Assembly (NCBI GenBank): GCA_023512835.1
Contig: CM042085.1
Span: 48,718,189 to 48,782,188, forward strand
Length of the DNA: 64,000 nucleotides
From: Taxillus chinensis
Taxonomy: Eukaryota > Streptophyta > Magnoliopsida > Santalales > Loranthaceae
Direction: 5' to 3'
Of the stretch, positions 32,385 through 44,595 are shown piece by piece (the first letter of the stretch is position 1; each line of letters starts with the position of its first letter). Both the position numbers and the translations under genes were made by a program. The notes beneath the pieces were generated by a model. It had not been told where the DNA came from. It was given only the letters and a program-made list of their open reading frames with translations, and ran no database searches.

Positions 32385-34691
32385 ATGGCCGAAGAAAGCA
32401 GCATGTTATTCAACACTCACCTTCACTCCGGAGGAGCACAAGAGCCCCTTCCAAATCGAAGCAGCAGTGAAAATGTTGATCCACCTCAACCTGCTGCTGC
32501 CGCTACTCCACAACCACAGAGTTCTGGCTTCACCTTGACGAAGCCACCCAAATTCACACCAGAGCTTTTCTCCCAGTGGAAAGCTCGCATGAGAATGTTC
32601 ATGGTCTGCCATGATCATCTCATGTGGCCATGTCTTCATCAGGAGATACCCACTCCGATGACTATCGGAGAACATGGAGTCAGAAGACCAAAGACTGATG
32701 CCGAACTTACCAATGATGAAAGAGCCTGGTAGTGTACCAACGAAAAGGCTCTGGCATATGTTATATCGTCTTTGGATTCCGAGGCTTTCACGGATGTCCA
32801 GGGCTACACGACAGCAAAAGCTGTCTGGGATAAACTGACAATCCTCTATGAGGGAAGTTAGTCCCAAATGCAGAACGTTATCTGTACTCTCAGACAGAAC
32901 TTTGAGAGTTTCAATCATAAACCTGGCGAATCACTCGAGAGCATCTATCGGTGATTCGAAAAGCTTATCTTGGAGCTGAAAACTGTCAATGAGCATTATT
33001 CTCAATCTCAGATCAATGACAAGTTCTTTCGCTCCTTGCCGGATCACTACTACTCCAAACAACTCCAGATGCAATCCAACAAGAACTGGCAGTATGTTCC
33101 TCTTGAAGAACTATATGGAGAGCTGCGGACTCACGAAGTCAGGTTTAAATACTCTGATCGGGATGAGAAAATAGTTCGGAAAGAAAAAGGGGTAGCTCTC
33201 AAAGCTACGGAATGTCTAAGCATACTGAGGAATGATGATACGGACGCGTCTGAGAATTCTGATTCTGATAAGGAAGAGGAGATAGCTCTCCTTGTCAAAT
33301 CCTTTGAGCGATTCCTATGCAAAAGCAGAAAAGGATTCAGGAGACGCTCCTCATCATCTTTCCAAAGGAAGGAGCGACCGGAGTCTAGTTCTCAGGAATG
33401 CTACAATTGTAGGAAAACCGGTCACTGGGCCAAGGACTGTAGATCCAAATCTAAAGTGGCCGAGAAAAGTGACAAGGTAACTCCTCACCGCTCCACCTCA
33501 AACAACAGAGATAATAGCAAGAACAAGAGGAAGGCGTTCATCACAAAATACGTCAGTGGCTCGGAAGAAGAGGAGGAATCCTCTGATGATGAGCCAACTC
33601 CCAAGCCGAACGTCTGCCTCATGGCAAATTCTGAGGTACCTTCAATCTCTGAGCTCATGAGTAAATTAGAATCTCTTATTACTGAACGTGATCATGAAAA
33701 GAATGAGAGACTAATAATTACTCAAATATACAAAGATATGGAAAGTCAGAATAAACGTCTTGAATTTACTATTACTAGACTCGAAAAAGATATAGCTGAC
33801 TTCAGAGGAAAAGAGGCTTGGTATCATGATCTAAGAGCTGAAAATCATCTCCTGAATACCTATCAGGCCTAAAAGTTATTATGAAAAGACTCGAGAATGA
33901 ACTTGAACAGGAAAAGGAAATAAATCGTAAGTGGCTAAAATCTGGGGAAATAGCCTCTACATTTAGGACTGATTCGGATAACATTCGAGTCAAACCTGGC
34001 CTAGACTCCAAACCATCAACTTCCAATGCTCAACCTACTGAGCGTCCTCCGGACTTCACTACGAAACTAACCAACTTATATCCTGTTAGTACGTCTAAAC
34101 CGTTGGATGGTTTCATTTCAGGTGGCACCATAGTTTAACTATGGAAGAGAGGTTATTACTGCACTTCCCGAAGCAGTAGCACCCGAACTTAATGATGAAG
34201 GGAAAGCTGCTACAGTTCCAGCCAAAACTATAGCACCCAAAAAGAAAGGAAAGGCAAAGGCTGACGCATCTAGGGCCAAGAGCCCGTCACCCAAACGCAA
34301 TGGACTAGGCCATAGGGAACAGAGTAGAAAGTCTGTAAAATCTAAGAAACCTGTATCCCCTGTTTATACTCCGCATTATAGTGTTTGTTCCATCTGTAGG
34401 GAAATAGGTCATTATCACTATGAATGTTGGAGCTTATCTGATAACTGGCTTTGTAATCAAGTTCGTACCAGTAAAGATCAGTTCAATAAAAAGGGTTCTT
34501 CGAGCAAAACAAAATCTAAATCTCAAAGGAGTGTCTCTCCAAAGAAAACCCAAGTAATAGAAACAGCTGAAACTAACAAATTAAAGTCAACCTAGAAAGC
34601 TAAAAGTCCTAGCAAAGTTAAATCCGGAACTGTTGACACTACTGCTGTTCTTTCTAACCGCCCGAAACAAGTTTGGGCACCAAAAGTGTAA
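32385..34691 (+). pseudogene. Gag of E2 (capsid, two zinc knuckles, coiled coil)
   Basis: The ATG is at 32385. The UBN2-type capsid region (PPKFTPELFSQWKARM to RSLPDHYYSK) covers about 32540-33080 and stays in one frame despite stops at 32730, about 32859 and 32952. A Ser-rich acidic segment follows, then a canonical zinc knuckle CYNCRKTGHWAKDC near 33400-33440 and a coiled-coil region (33640-33870). A stop at 33870 and a frame shift follow; a second knuckle CSICREIGHYHYEC lies near 34387-34428. The gag frame ends with TAA at 34689-34691 after Val-Trp-Ala-Pro-Lys-Val, equivalent to the TAG ends in A and E1. Confidence 0.88.
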
Positions 34692-36020
34692 ACTGTTGTC
34701 TTTCAGGAGCATCTCTGGAATGCATTGCCGGATCACTTGAAGTTAAAGATCAATCAAAGCAAGTGGATCCTCGATAGTGGATGCTCCGGACATATGACGG
34801 GTGATCAGACTCTGCTTGTTGAAGTTAATGACAAACGAGGTCCATCCGTTTCATACGGTGACAATAGCAAAGGTAAGACTGTCGGGTATGGCACTTTAAC
34901 CAACGGCTGTGTATCAATCACTAGAGTTGCACTAGTCGAAGGTTTGAAGCATAATTTGCTAAGTGTCAGTAATTTATGTGACAAAGGATTTACTGTTTCC
35001 TTCATGTCCAACACCTGTACAGTAAGAGAAAACTTATCTGGAGATGTTAAGTTATCCGGATCAAGAAATGGGGACATATACTCAGTGGTCTTAAGAAATA
35101 ATTCTTCTGACCCTGTATGCTTCCTCACTACAGCATCAGATGAAGATAGTAGGCTATGGCACAAGCGATGCGCACATTTAAACTTTAAGACCTTGTCTAA
35201 GTTAGCGTCACTTGATCTTGTCACTGGTTTACCTAAACACAAATACTCCAGAGACACTCTCTGTCGAGAATGCCAACTTGGCAAACAGACCAAAAATAGC
35301 TTTAAGAGCAAATCAGTTAATTCAATAACTGCTCCACTACAACTTCTTCATATGGACCTCTGTGGTCCCATTTCTGTTCCTTCACTAGCTGGTGCGAGAT
35401 ATACCCTTGTGGTTATCGATAATTTCACCAGATACACATGGGTGATGTTCCTGAAATCTAAGGATCAAACCTTTAAGCATCTAGTAGATCTTTTCAACTG
35501 GATAAGCAATTCACAAGGATTGAGCATAAAGTGCATCAGGAGTGATCATGGTACAGAATTTGATTTTTCAGATATGAGATCATATTGTTCTGAACAGGGC
35601 ATTCAGCATGACTTCTCTGCACCCAGAACTCCACAACAAAATGGGGTAGCTGAGCGCAAGAATCGCACTTTAGTTGAGGCTGGCAGATCTATGTTAGCAG
35701 GGGCAAAGCTTCCTCTCGCCTATGGGTCAAGTCGTGTCCATTGCCGCTATGTTCAGAACAGAACTCTAATAAATAAATCTACCATGAAAACACCCTATGA
35801 GATGTGGAGAGGACGAAAGCCTTCAATTTCACATTTCAAAGCTTTTGGGTGTACTTGCTATATATTGAACAATGGCAAAGAACCCCAGAATAAATTTGAA
35901 CCAAAATCTGATGATGAGATTTTTATTGGGTACTCATTACATAGCAAGGCTTATCGAGTCTTCAATAGAAACTTTTTAAAGTTGAAGAATCTATCCATGT
36001 GACATTTGATGAAACTAATC
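34692..36020 (+). pseudogene. Copia protease and integrase of E2
   Basis: A long open frame from the gag stop to 36002. The protease active site is the canonical Asp-Ser-Gly-Cys (near 34773) followed by SGHMTGD. The integrase zinc finger spans about 35155-35285 (WHKRCAHLNF to CRECQLGKQ). All three catalytic acidic residues are present: Asp in LLHMDLCGP (about 35355), Asp in RSDHGTEF (about 35543) and Glu in NGVAERKNRT (about 35655). The frame breaks by one base near 35980 inside the conserved VFNR-xx-VEES region and continues in the next frame. Best preserved integrase among the copia elements here. Confidence 0.9.
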
Positions 36021-38072
36021 TTGATTGGTCAAAAGTTGCTTCTTCAAGTTCTAATGTACAGGTTCAGGACAATAACATCGACTATTCAAAGTTTATGAAT
36101 GTTCCTGTTACACATACTAACCAACCACGTGGCACCAGCGAAGCACAAAGAAATGATATGGATGATGCTATGGATGAATCTGACTCAGGACTACCTTTAA
36201 ACTCTGGACATACTCCTACGGATATTCAAAATTCCGGAGTACCTTCAAGTCCGTCCGGACCAGTTAACATTGAAAGCAACAGTGTTGAAGAACCACTTAG
36301 TTCTACCGTACCTGCTAATACGAAGATATCTGGTCCGGAAGAAGCTCACCTAGCGGATATACCTGAACCACCTAATCTGGCAGAGCTTCAAATTATTCAA
36401 GATCAACCATCACATGCACATAATTACAGGTGGACTCGAAACTATCCCTCAGATCAAATGATTGGTGATCTTACTGTTGGTGTAAGAACAAGAGCAGCCA
36501 GCTCCAACATTTATCTTTACTCATGTTTTCTATCTCAAATAAAACCAAAGGTGGTAGATGAAGCTCTTCAAGATTTGAACTGGATAGAAGCCATGCAAGA
36601 AGAGCTGAATCAATTTAAGAGAAATGATGTGTGGACTCTAGCACCAAGGCCTAAGTCTCAGCAAGTCATTGGAGTTAAATGGGTGTTCCGGAACAAGCTT
36701 GATACGGATGGAATAGTAATCCGGAACAAATCCAGACTGGTAACTAAAGGATATCGTCAAGAAGAAGGAATAGACTATGACGAGACCTTTGCTCCGGTAG
36801 CAAGACTTGAGGCCATCAGAATGTTTCTAGCGTATGCGTCATATGAAAACTTCATAGTTTATCAAATGGACGTCAAAAGTGCATTTCTCAATGGAGATCT
36901 TCAAGAGGAGGTGTATGTTGAACAACCTCCCGGTTTCATTGAACCTAAGGCAGGACATCTAGTCTACAAGCTTCGGAAAGCTTTATATGGTTTGAAGCAA
37001 GCTCCAAGAGCCTAGTACGACACACTGTCAGAATTCCTACTTGCTCACAACTTTCAAAAAGGGAAGAGAGACACCACTTTATTTCTATGAAAAGAGAAAG
37101 GACATACTCTGATTGTACAGATATATGTGGATGATATCATTTTCGGATCAACAAATCCGAAGCTTTGTGAAGAGTTTGCAAAGTTGATGGCCGGCAAGTT
37201 TGAGATGAGCATGATGGGAGAACTATCCTACTTCCTTGGAATAGAAGTTAAAGAATTGAAGGAAGGGATCTTCATTAATCAAGCTAAGTACACACGTGAC
37301 CTTATTAAGAAGTTTGGTATGGAAGGTTCATCTCCCGTCAAGACTCCAATGCCAGTCAGTGCCAAGTTAGACCCTGATGTGGACGGCAAATCAGTAAATG
37401 TAACTGAATACAGAGGGATAATAGGATTCTTGTTGTACCTTATAGCAAGTTGCCCGGACATTATGTTTGCAACCTGCATCTATGCAAGATATCAGGTGAA
37501 TCCCAAAGACTCACATATGCTTCATGTCAAACGGATATTAAGATATCTTAAAGGGACTGTGAATTTGGGACTTTGGTAACCAAAGGAGTCCAACTTCACC
37601 TTATCCGGATATTCTGATGCTGATTTTGCTGGGTGTCGCATCGACAGGAAAAGCATGAAGCGGTACGTGTCAGTTTCTTGGAAGTAGATTAATTTCATGG
37701 TTCAGTAAGAAGCAAAATTCCGTATCAACCTCTACCGGTTGAGCGGAATATATAGTCTTTGGGGAGTTGCTGCACCGCTACTCTTGGATGCAAAGTCAAC
37801 TTACTGACTACGGTTTCAACATGACATCTATTCCACTCTACTGCGACAACACCAGTGCAATTGCTATCAGCAACAATCCTATCATGCACCCAAAGACAAA
37901 GCACATTGAGGTAAGATATCACTTCATTCGAGACCATGTTCTCAAAAAGCACATATCACTGGAACATGTTGCTACTGAAGATCAACTGGCAGACATACTT
38001 ACAAAGCCCCTTCCTGATGCAAGGTTTTCTGAATTACTCTTCCAATTAGGTATGCTTGACTTTTCTGCATAG
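35999..38072 (+). pseudogene. Reverse transcriptase and RNase H of E2
   Basis: A variable acidic linker (36000-36560) leads to RT with [52 protein letters not shown] and an intact YVDD box near 37127. Stops at 37013 (Trp in relatives), 37090 and 37577 are followed by a short scrambled stretch (37590-37760). RNase H then runs open to 38072 (LYCDNTSAIAISNNP, TKHIEVRYHFIRDH, ADILTKPL). Only a handful of lesions separate this copy from a full frame. Confidence 0.9.
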
Positions 38073-39766
38073 CTTCACTTAAATCACTCAACAGTATATC
38101 TTCTTTCAGAACATGCATTGTGCTTTTATTGAAAGTAATAGATTCATACCGAAGTTAATTTTTTATTATACTTACTGCTTAATGTGTCCTATGTGTCTGA
38201 TAAATACCAAAGTTTATTTTGGGAGGATGCTTGCATTTCCCGACTGAAGTCGTTTAAGTTGACATAATTAAAACAGATATGAATAACCTCTTTAGGATTT
38301 CATGATTCTAATCTTCACTTATCACCAAATGACGAATGTTGTTTCATATTGATTGCTCTATTAATTTGTCTGGTTGAAGAAATGAAATGGGTTAGCTCGG
38401 AATGCTTGGTAATGGTACTCACAATCGCAGTCTGATTAGCTCCTGAAGTGTAGTTTCCTAATGGATAGACAGTGATGTTTCAAGATATCAATTTTTAACA
38501 GGTAATGCCATCGAGAGGATCGCATGATCTACGGGGGAGAAAATGCTTTATTCATTATCCAAGTAATACCCCTCGTATATGTCTTGTGACCTCTTTCCTG
38601 GCTGTTTATCTGAGGGGGAGTCTATCACTGAGAGGATCGCATGATCCAAGGGGGAGCAATCTTTGTAATACTCCCCTGATATGTCTCGGATGCTCTTCCT
38701 CTAAACTATCACTTCCGAATCTACCTGGACATGCATTGTTGAATCAGATATGTGGCATGCAAGGATGTTTTTCTTCCTTCAACCATACATTTTAATCGGA
38801 TAATCATCTGCTTGCTTTCAACATGTGTTCATTCCTACCGTCTCACTCATGAATCCTAAGTTGAATATCATATTTTTTTTATTTATCTTAGCTATCACTG
38901 TCAGTATGAAGGTTTCGCTATGTTGACCTACATGAACTTATGTGTTTATCAGTTGTCATATGCATTTTCTTCAGTAATTTGATCATAATTCACATGTATG
39001 TGTCTTGTTACTATTCTTACATATGCATAAGTTCTGTCTCTTTTTAGTTCGGATTATGATGTTCTCACTTAGACTATTTGATCCATATCCGTACTAACTC
39101 AACCTGTTAGTCTACTGCTTCTTTAGTTTATTTTTCCAGCTACAGGTTCAAATTCTCTTTGCACTTCATTGCTCTATCTTGTTTTGATGTCTTGAATTTG
39201 AAGTGGTGTGGTACTTCTTACTTCTTCGACACCAAGACAGCAAAGGAATCATTCTTTATCAGCACTCAGCTTTTACGGACATTCAGTCTATCATCCGGAT
39301 ATAGTTCACACGGACAATATCAAGCCCGGATGAGAGTCGGTTTAATTCCTCCTAAATCTTGGAATTCTCAATTCGCGATGAACCAAGTGATTATCTTACA
39401 TCGCATCTTTTTGAGGAGAAATAATGATGGTTCATTAAATGCACGTCTCGAGCCCGGTAATTTGTCTTTTCAAAATTCGGCAGTATGAATACAGCTGTCA
39501 TTATTGAATGGTTAGCACGGCCGCCACGTCATCAGTCTACTCGACGACGCTAATACATCATGTCTAATGACATCGGATTGTCAGGCGGATCACTGCTTAT
39601 CTCGCTTAAACCCGAGACCCGCTGGCTTCCACGGAATGGGTCCTATTTATACTGAACTCTCACGCGAGCGCGAGGCTATCGCTTTCACTACTCAGAACCC
39701 TAAACCCTCGTTGTTCTCTATTCACCAAAGACCTCCCCTTCCTTCTCCTTTAATATTCCAATTCCA
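38073..39766 (+). other. Spacer between pol and ORF3 of E2, with polypurine-like tracts
   Basis: No credible coding sequence. Three GGGGGAG tracts occur at 38532, 38613 and 38649. The first and third are each preceded by the repeated word GAGAGGATCGCATGATC (38513 and 38630), so this short cassette is duplicated. The end of the spacer forms the putative ORF3 promoter. Confidence 0.75.
39643..39766 (+). promoter_or_regulatory. Putative internal promoter and leader of ORF3 in E2
   Basis: CTATTTATA at 39643-39651, then GAACCCTAAACCCTCG (39695-39710), a telo-box-like motif, and a CT-rich leader to the ATG at 39767. Confidence 0.5.
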
Positions 39767-41985
39767 ATGGCATTTCCCGCTCTCTACGGCGTTGTTCCTG
39801 GCCATCTTGTCGATTGGGCCGGCATTTCCGACCCTCTTGCCTGGCTCGACGAGGTTTGCTCCTTGTTAGCCTCTAGTGGTCTCCTCGACATCGTCTCTGC
39901 CCCTGCTGATCTTCTCATCTCAAACGTCTGATCTTTCTATGAGCACTTTGAATCTAGTGACCAGTCGATTGTCTCTGGTATTCGAGGTAAACCCATTAAG
40001 ATCACTCCTCAAGTGATCCGTGACGCCTTCCATTTCCCAAGCGGCAGTGATTACCGGCCGAGCGCTCAAACCATGGTTACTGCCATGGGATATCCCTCCA
40101 AAGTAAAGGAATATAAGCTAAAGTCTTTTCAAGGCCCCTATCGTTGTATGGCCACCATACTTAGTCGATGCTTACTGGCTCGCTCTACGGCTCTTGACTC
40201 AGTTCCATACGATTTGCTTCTGGCGATGTACATGGTCTTTGAGCAATTGCCTCTAGACTGGGGCGATTTTCTTTTTCGGGTTATGCGGAACAGCAAACGG
40301 AATTCGTCTTTCGGACGGATTCTCTCACACCTTTTCAGACATCTACACCCCGCACACTTCCAGGACCAGTTGACGATTCCCTTCCCGTAGAACTTTTACT
40401 TTTGTCATCTCACCTCCAATGGGACGCTCACTGTCCGCCGTTATCCTGTCTCTCGTGCACGCGTTGTTGTATCGGAACATCAAGATAGTTCCGTTGGTGA
40501 CCCCGCCCCCAGTTCGGGTCATCAGGTTAGCTCCACCCACCGGTCTTCAAGCATCCAGTCCGTTGCCGCTCCGGCACACTCCCGCAGTCGCGAGACGGCG
40601 TTCGTGCCGCTCCTTCGATCTTTGCGAGGGCCCTCTCAGTCGTTTCCCCATGACACTGTTTCTTCAGCCCCTCCTGCTGATGCCCCTACTGTTATCCCTC
40701 CTGCTATTGCTACCGATGTTGTTCCTGGTGCTCCCGCACCCACCTCTCCGGTGACTGCTGCCGTTGCTGCTGTCATCACTGACATCCCTACATCTCCTAC
40801 AGCTGCCTCTCCAGCACGCATTGTTGTCCCTCAAGAATACCTCGACCATCTTCCCACCAACATTCTGACTGACTACTGGCTCCATTTCAGTCTAGCTCAC
40901 ACTGCCGACATCCCTGAATCTGCTCTCCGAGTGTATTACACCAAACATACCCAAACCCTGGAAGCTATGATTCTTTGGAACTCAGACCACGGTTTTCTCA
41001 TGCCATCTCTGCTTCAGGCCGCACCTCCAACTGCTGGTGCCTCTTCCGGACTTGCTCACGACGCACGGACTCCTATCCCTGCTGAGGTTAGTCCCTCCTC
41101 TCCTGCCGACATTCCCCTCGTTGACCTCTCCGGTCAGAGTGGCTCCGCTACACCTGCTGCTGCTGCTGCTGTTCCCTCATCATTCTCTCCACCTGCTGAC
41201 TCCTCCGCCCTGCGCACTCTTGCACCTCTACATGTGGGGGAGTCCTCAAAGGCTCCTGCCTCTGGCCTTGGGCGTACCTCCTTTGCCACGATCCTGTCTG
41301 AAGCCGCGGTCTCTGCTCAGCTAGATCATATTGCGGAGGACAATCGCTCCCGGGCCCAGGTCATTGCTGATAAAGTTGATGAAATCAGGACCCAGATCCT
41401 TTCCGCTCTCTCCAACTCCTCTCTCTCACTGGATCGGAAGTTGGACCTCATTGCCTAATCTCTTTCGGGCCTCTCCACTTCTGTCCGGGATCTGACTCAA
41501 GTTGTGGGTCGTCCCTCTCGCCCTCCTTGCCGATCTGCCAAACAAGGGGAGAATGCCCCATCTGATCCATCCCCTTCCACTCCTGCTCCGAATACTATTG
41601 ATGCTCCCAGTCGAAGATCTGCACTTACTCTTCCTCCGGGCCTCCCGGTTCCCAAATGCACCCGATTCTCTGGACCGTCCAGTGCTGCTCCAGCTCTTTC
41701 TGACCGTCCCAGCTCCTCCACTGCAGCACCCTCCTCATCTGCTTAGGCTCCACAAGTCACGTTTCTCCCATCATACGCGGAATTGGACCCATATGATACA
41801 GATGGGCATGTACATGCAGCCATGTTAGCATATGTGAGTGCTGCTCCCTCTACCCCAAAAAGGTTTTTGTCATCTCTGTCCCCTTTCTCCCCTGAAGACA
41901 TAAGCACCCTACTATCGGAGAAAGGACAGTTCTCCACTGAGGTCATTGACAACTTCACCTTGGCGGTGAAGGAAAAGATGAGTTT
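39767..41985 (+). pseudogene. ORF3 of E2 (N-terminal domain and Pro/Ala/Ser-rich linker; protease end lost)
   Basis: From the ATG at 39767 the same reading frame runs 740 codons to the insertion of element C at 41986, with stops only at about 39929, 40388, 41456 and 41744 and no frameshift. The N-terminal domain (to about 40390) includes SFYEHF, VIRDAFHFPSG and LDWGDFLFRVMR and aligns with E1 ORF3 at 22564-22840; it resembles the domain found in plant transposon-associated proteins upstream of Ulp1-like regions (family assignment is inference). The middle is very rich in Pro, Ala and Ser (40600-41260). After a helical stretch (41300-41450) the SPFSPEDISTLLSEKG segment (about 41877-41925) corresponds to the FTGPDLGELLMVE segment just before the protease-like domain of E1. 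Confidence 0.75.
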
Positions 41986-44032
41986 TGTAGGTCCCAAAGT
42001 GAGTCTAGTGGGGGGGGGGGGGGGGGTGAATAAACTTTCTTCGTGCGCGGAAGCTAGACTATTAGCTGGTTTTTCGGATTCCTCTTACAGATGACAATGA
42101 TGGAAGTATTTATGGAGAAGATGATAGAAGTATTGTAAGGATAAGGTGAGTGATAATGAACTATCAGACAAAACTGAGATAAGAGTAAATGCTCTTTTGT
42201 CAACACATCTCAGTTGTGAAAGAGATGGTTTATGATAGATCCAAGTGTGGAGAACTAACAACACTGAGGTCAGGACTTAATGAAAGTGCTAGATCTTTAA
42301 TGAACAAGAGATTCGTGAATACTCAAACAGATTACTCTTGTTCTTGACTCACACGACGCACAACACTTTTTCAATTTCTCTTAGAGTCTCTCTCTCTAGT
42401 GTTGGAACTCACTTCGTTAGTTCTGCAAAGGATTATTTTTCACTAAGTCCGTCAGAACCAATATCTTGTTTTCTGTTTGTTTCCTTCTTTTGAGAGAGAG
42501 GTTAAACTCTTGATTTTGTCGTTAAGTGTGTGAGAGATATATTTGTAAGATTAAAGTGCTCGCGCGCCATGATGTCCATCCCGACAGACTGACTTCCCGC
42601 CACAGAAAATGCGGAATGTCAGGGGATGGGTTGATCTGCTTTGATTTGCAGATCAGATGCCCATACTGAGTATTTGGCATGCAGTCGATCTTGGCCGTTC
42701 ATCCGTGGATGGTAGTTGGCAGCAATTAATGTGTCATTAATGTGCTCAACTGCTCGGGACAACACAGACTTGCTGTACAAACCCTAGCTGACAATATCGC
42801 TAAGTGGTTGTGTTTAGGGTTGTAACTTTGCCTTGGAGGTAGATGCCTCGTAGGTTCAGTGACTCGAAGATTTCAGTTAGGACCTGTAGAAAGTTGCGAA
42901 GTTTTGCTTCAGGCTTTATGGTGTTTCTGTGAGTCTATGACTCACATCTTCGAGTCTTCGAGGCTAGAGGTCAGGTTGGATTAGCCTTTTATGTCATTCT
43001 GTTAACTAAAGTCTACAACTCTATGTGTCTACGACTCTACGAGTCTGCGACTCTTCGAATAACGCTTAGAGTGACTTCTTCGAGTTCAGCTAATCTACCT
43101 GTTATTGTAGCTACGAGTCTACAACTCTAGTTCTGCGGGTCTACGACCTTCAGGTCTCTCAGTTTACTATATTTGACTAAGTGGTCTAAAAATCTTCGAC
43201 TCTACGAGTCTTCAACTTCACTTTTCTTCCTTAGTCTTTCATAGAGGCTCATAAACTGAGTTCTTGTATAGCTACGACCCTTTAGCTACAACTCTCCGCC
43301 ATCGATCTCCGAGTCTGGAAGTGTGGCAATTTCTCTATAGTGACTATGTCCCTTGAGTCTACGGGTCTATGACTCTACAACCCTTGAGTTACAGTTTCAT
43401 TTGTTTGCCAGTCTTTATAGCATCGACTCTTCGACCTTCAACCTACGAGTCTACGAGTCCACTTTTCTTAACCGTGTTCGACGGCTTCGACTCTACGACT
43501 TTCAATCTACGAGTCTACGAGTCTGGTTTTCTTTACATTGTTCGAAGGCTTCGACTCTACGACTTTCGATCTACGAGTCTACGAGTCCTATTTTCTTAAC
43601 AGTGTTCGAAGGTTTCGACCCTACGACTCTACGAGTCTTCGAGTCTAGTGATAATTGAAGATCTGTTAATTGACTTAAGTATTTATGGGGACTCTATGAG
43701 TCTACGACTCTACGAGTCATTTAGCTTTGGTTACTGTTCTTAACACTTCTTCGACTCTACGAGTCTCCGAGCTTATTGACACTTACAGTAACACTCTCTT
43801 TTCCATACTGTGACTCTACGACCTTCGACCCTAGATCTACGAGTCACAATGTTCTGTCACTATTTTGCCTTGAGTCTCCAGACTCTACGAGTCTACGAGT
43901 CTCTTGCCAATACGTCCTATGATAGTTTCACTTCTATGAACTTTGACTCTTCGACCCTACAACCTTCGGTTCTTCGAGTCTCCAAACTTAGACTATATTT
44001 TGGCAGCTTCATCAAATCCTATATTTCCAACA
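41986..44032 (-). mobile_element. 3' LTR of element C
   Basis: Matches LTR A over its whole length and the 3' LTR of E1 reversed. It has a 17-base G run at about 42010-42026 and a dense array of GAGTCTACGA and GACTCTACGA words from about 42930 to 43990. It ends TTTCCAACA at 44032, directly followed by a polypurine tract complement. Confidence 0.9.
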
Positions 44033-44595
44033 ATCTCCCCCTATTTAATGTAAGCTGACAACGGGTAAATACATGAAGTCTGAGACTACAAGTTTGATGG
44101 GCAATTTTAAATTAATCAGAAGAGATCTTTGCATGTAAAGAATGGAGGAGTTCAAATTTTCAAAAATACATACTCCTCTCCCCCATAGGCTCATTGCGTT
44201 ACCTGGCTCCTGTCAAAGATAACTCCCCCTACGAACTTGCTCCCCCTAAGAAATACTCCCCCTTTTTGGGGTGAGGAACAAGCACTAGAACACAATCCGC
44301 ATGGGAGCAATACAGAATAAGGCATAGAACAGTAGGTAGCAGAGCAAAGACATACATAAAAGATAACTGACAGAAAGTAAATACACAAAACAATGAAGAG
44401 CAAGAAATGCAGTGTACAAGGAATGAGCATACAAGACAGTTATGGGTTAAATTTAGTGTACAAGACACTCTGTATAAATAGAAAAACAGCAGCTTGCTCG
44501 CGCAGGAGTTGAGCAGGGGTCAAGTGTAACGAGGCCGCTCGACTGCTCACACGATTAAATTCCGGCACGAGAGTTGGGAACCCATTGGTGGTCAG
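44033..44595 (-). pseudogene. 3' end of ORF3 and polypurine tracts of element C
   Basis: On the minus strand, 44595-44470 encodes the last part of ORF3 (LVPEFNRV, LHLTPAQLL), matching 26155-26230 of E1 downstream of the protease-like Cys. This shows that a third copy in the window carried the gene. Between it and the LTR are CTCCCCC tracts at about 44036, 44223, 44241 and 44260, that is, repeated polypurine tracts on the minus strand. The N-terminal remainder is displaced by element D. Confidence 0.75.

Larger units (their letters stand above)
30951..41985 (+). mobile_element. Copia element E2 (Sirevirus-like with ORF3), 5' LTR to ORF3
   Basis: The 5' LTR (TGTTGG to CCAACA, 30951-32323) is followed by a primer binding site, gag, pol with all integrase and RT catalytic residues, a spacer with polypurine-like tracts, and ORF3, which is cut at 41985 by element C. 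The 3' LTR is not in the window. LTR ends and array differ from A/E1/C, but gag, pol and ORF3 are clearly related, so it is a sister family. Confidence 0.9.
41986..44595 (-). mobile_element. Copia element C (same family as A and E1), 3' end, minus strand
   Basis: Left boundary TGTAGGTCCC at 41986 is the LTR end; the 3' LTR extends to 44032, then polypurine tracts on the minus strand and the C-terminal end of ORF3 up to 44595, where gypsy element D inserted. The rest of C would lie to the right of D, outside the window. It interrupts ORF3 of E2. Confidence 0.85.

Noticed and set aside
40636..40885. Ala/Gly/Ser-rich minus-strand ORFs opposite ORF3 of E2
   Set aside because: Shadow frames of the GC-rich Pro/Ala/Ser linker, without family similarity.
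41986..44595. Elements A and C as the two ends of one minus-strand copia element
   Set aside because: The internal part of A lies to the left of its LTR and that of C to the right of its LTR, so they must be two separate insertions.
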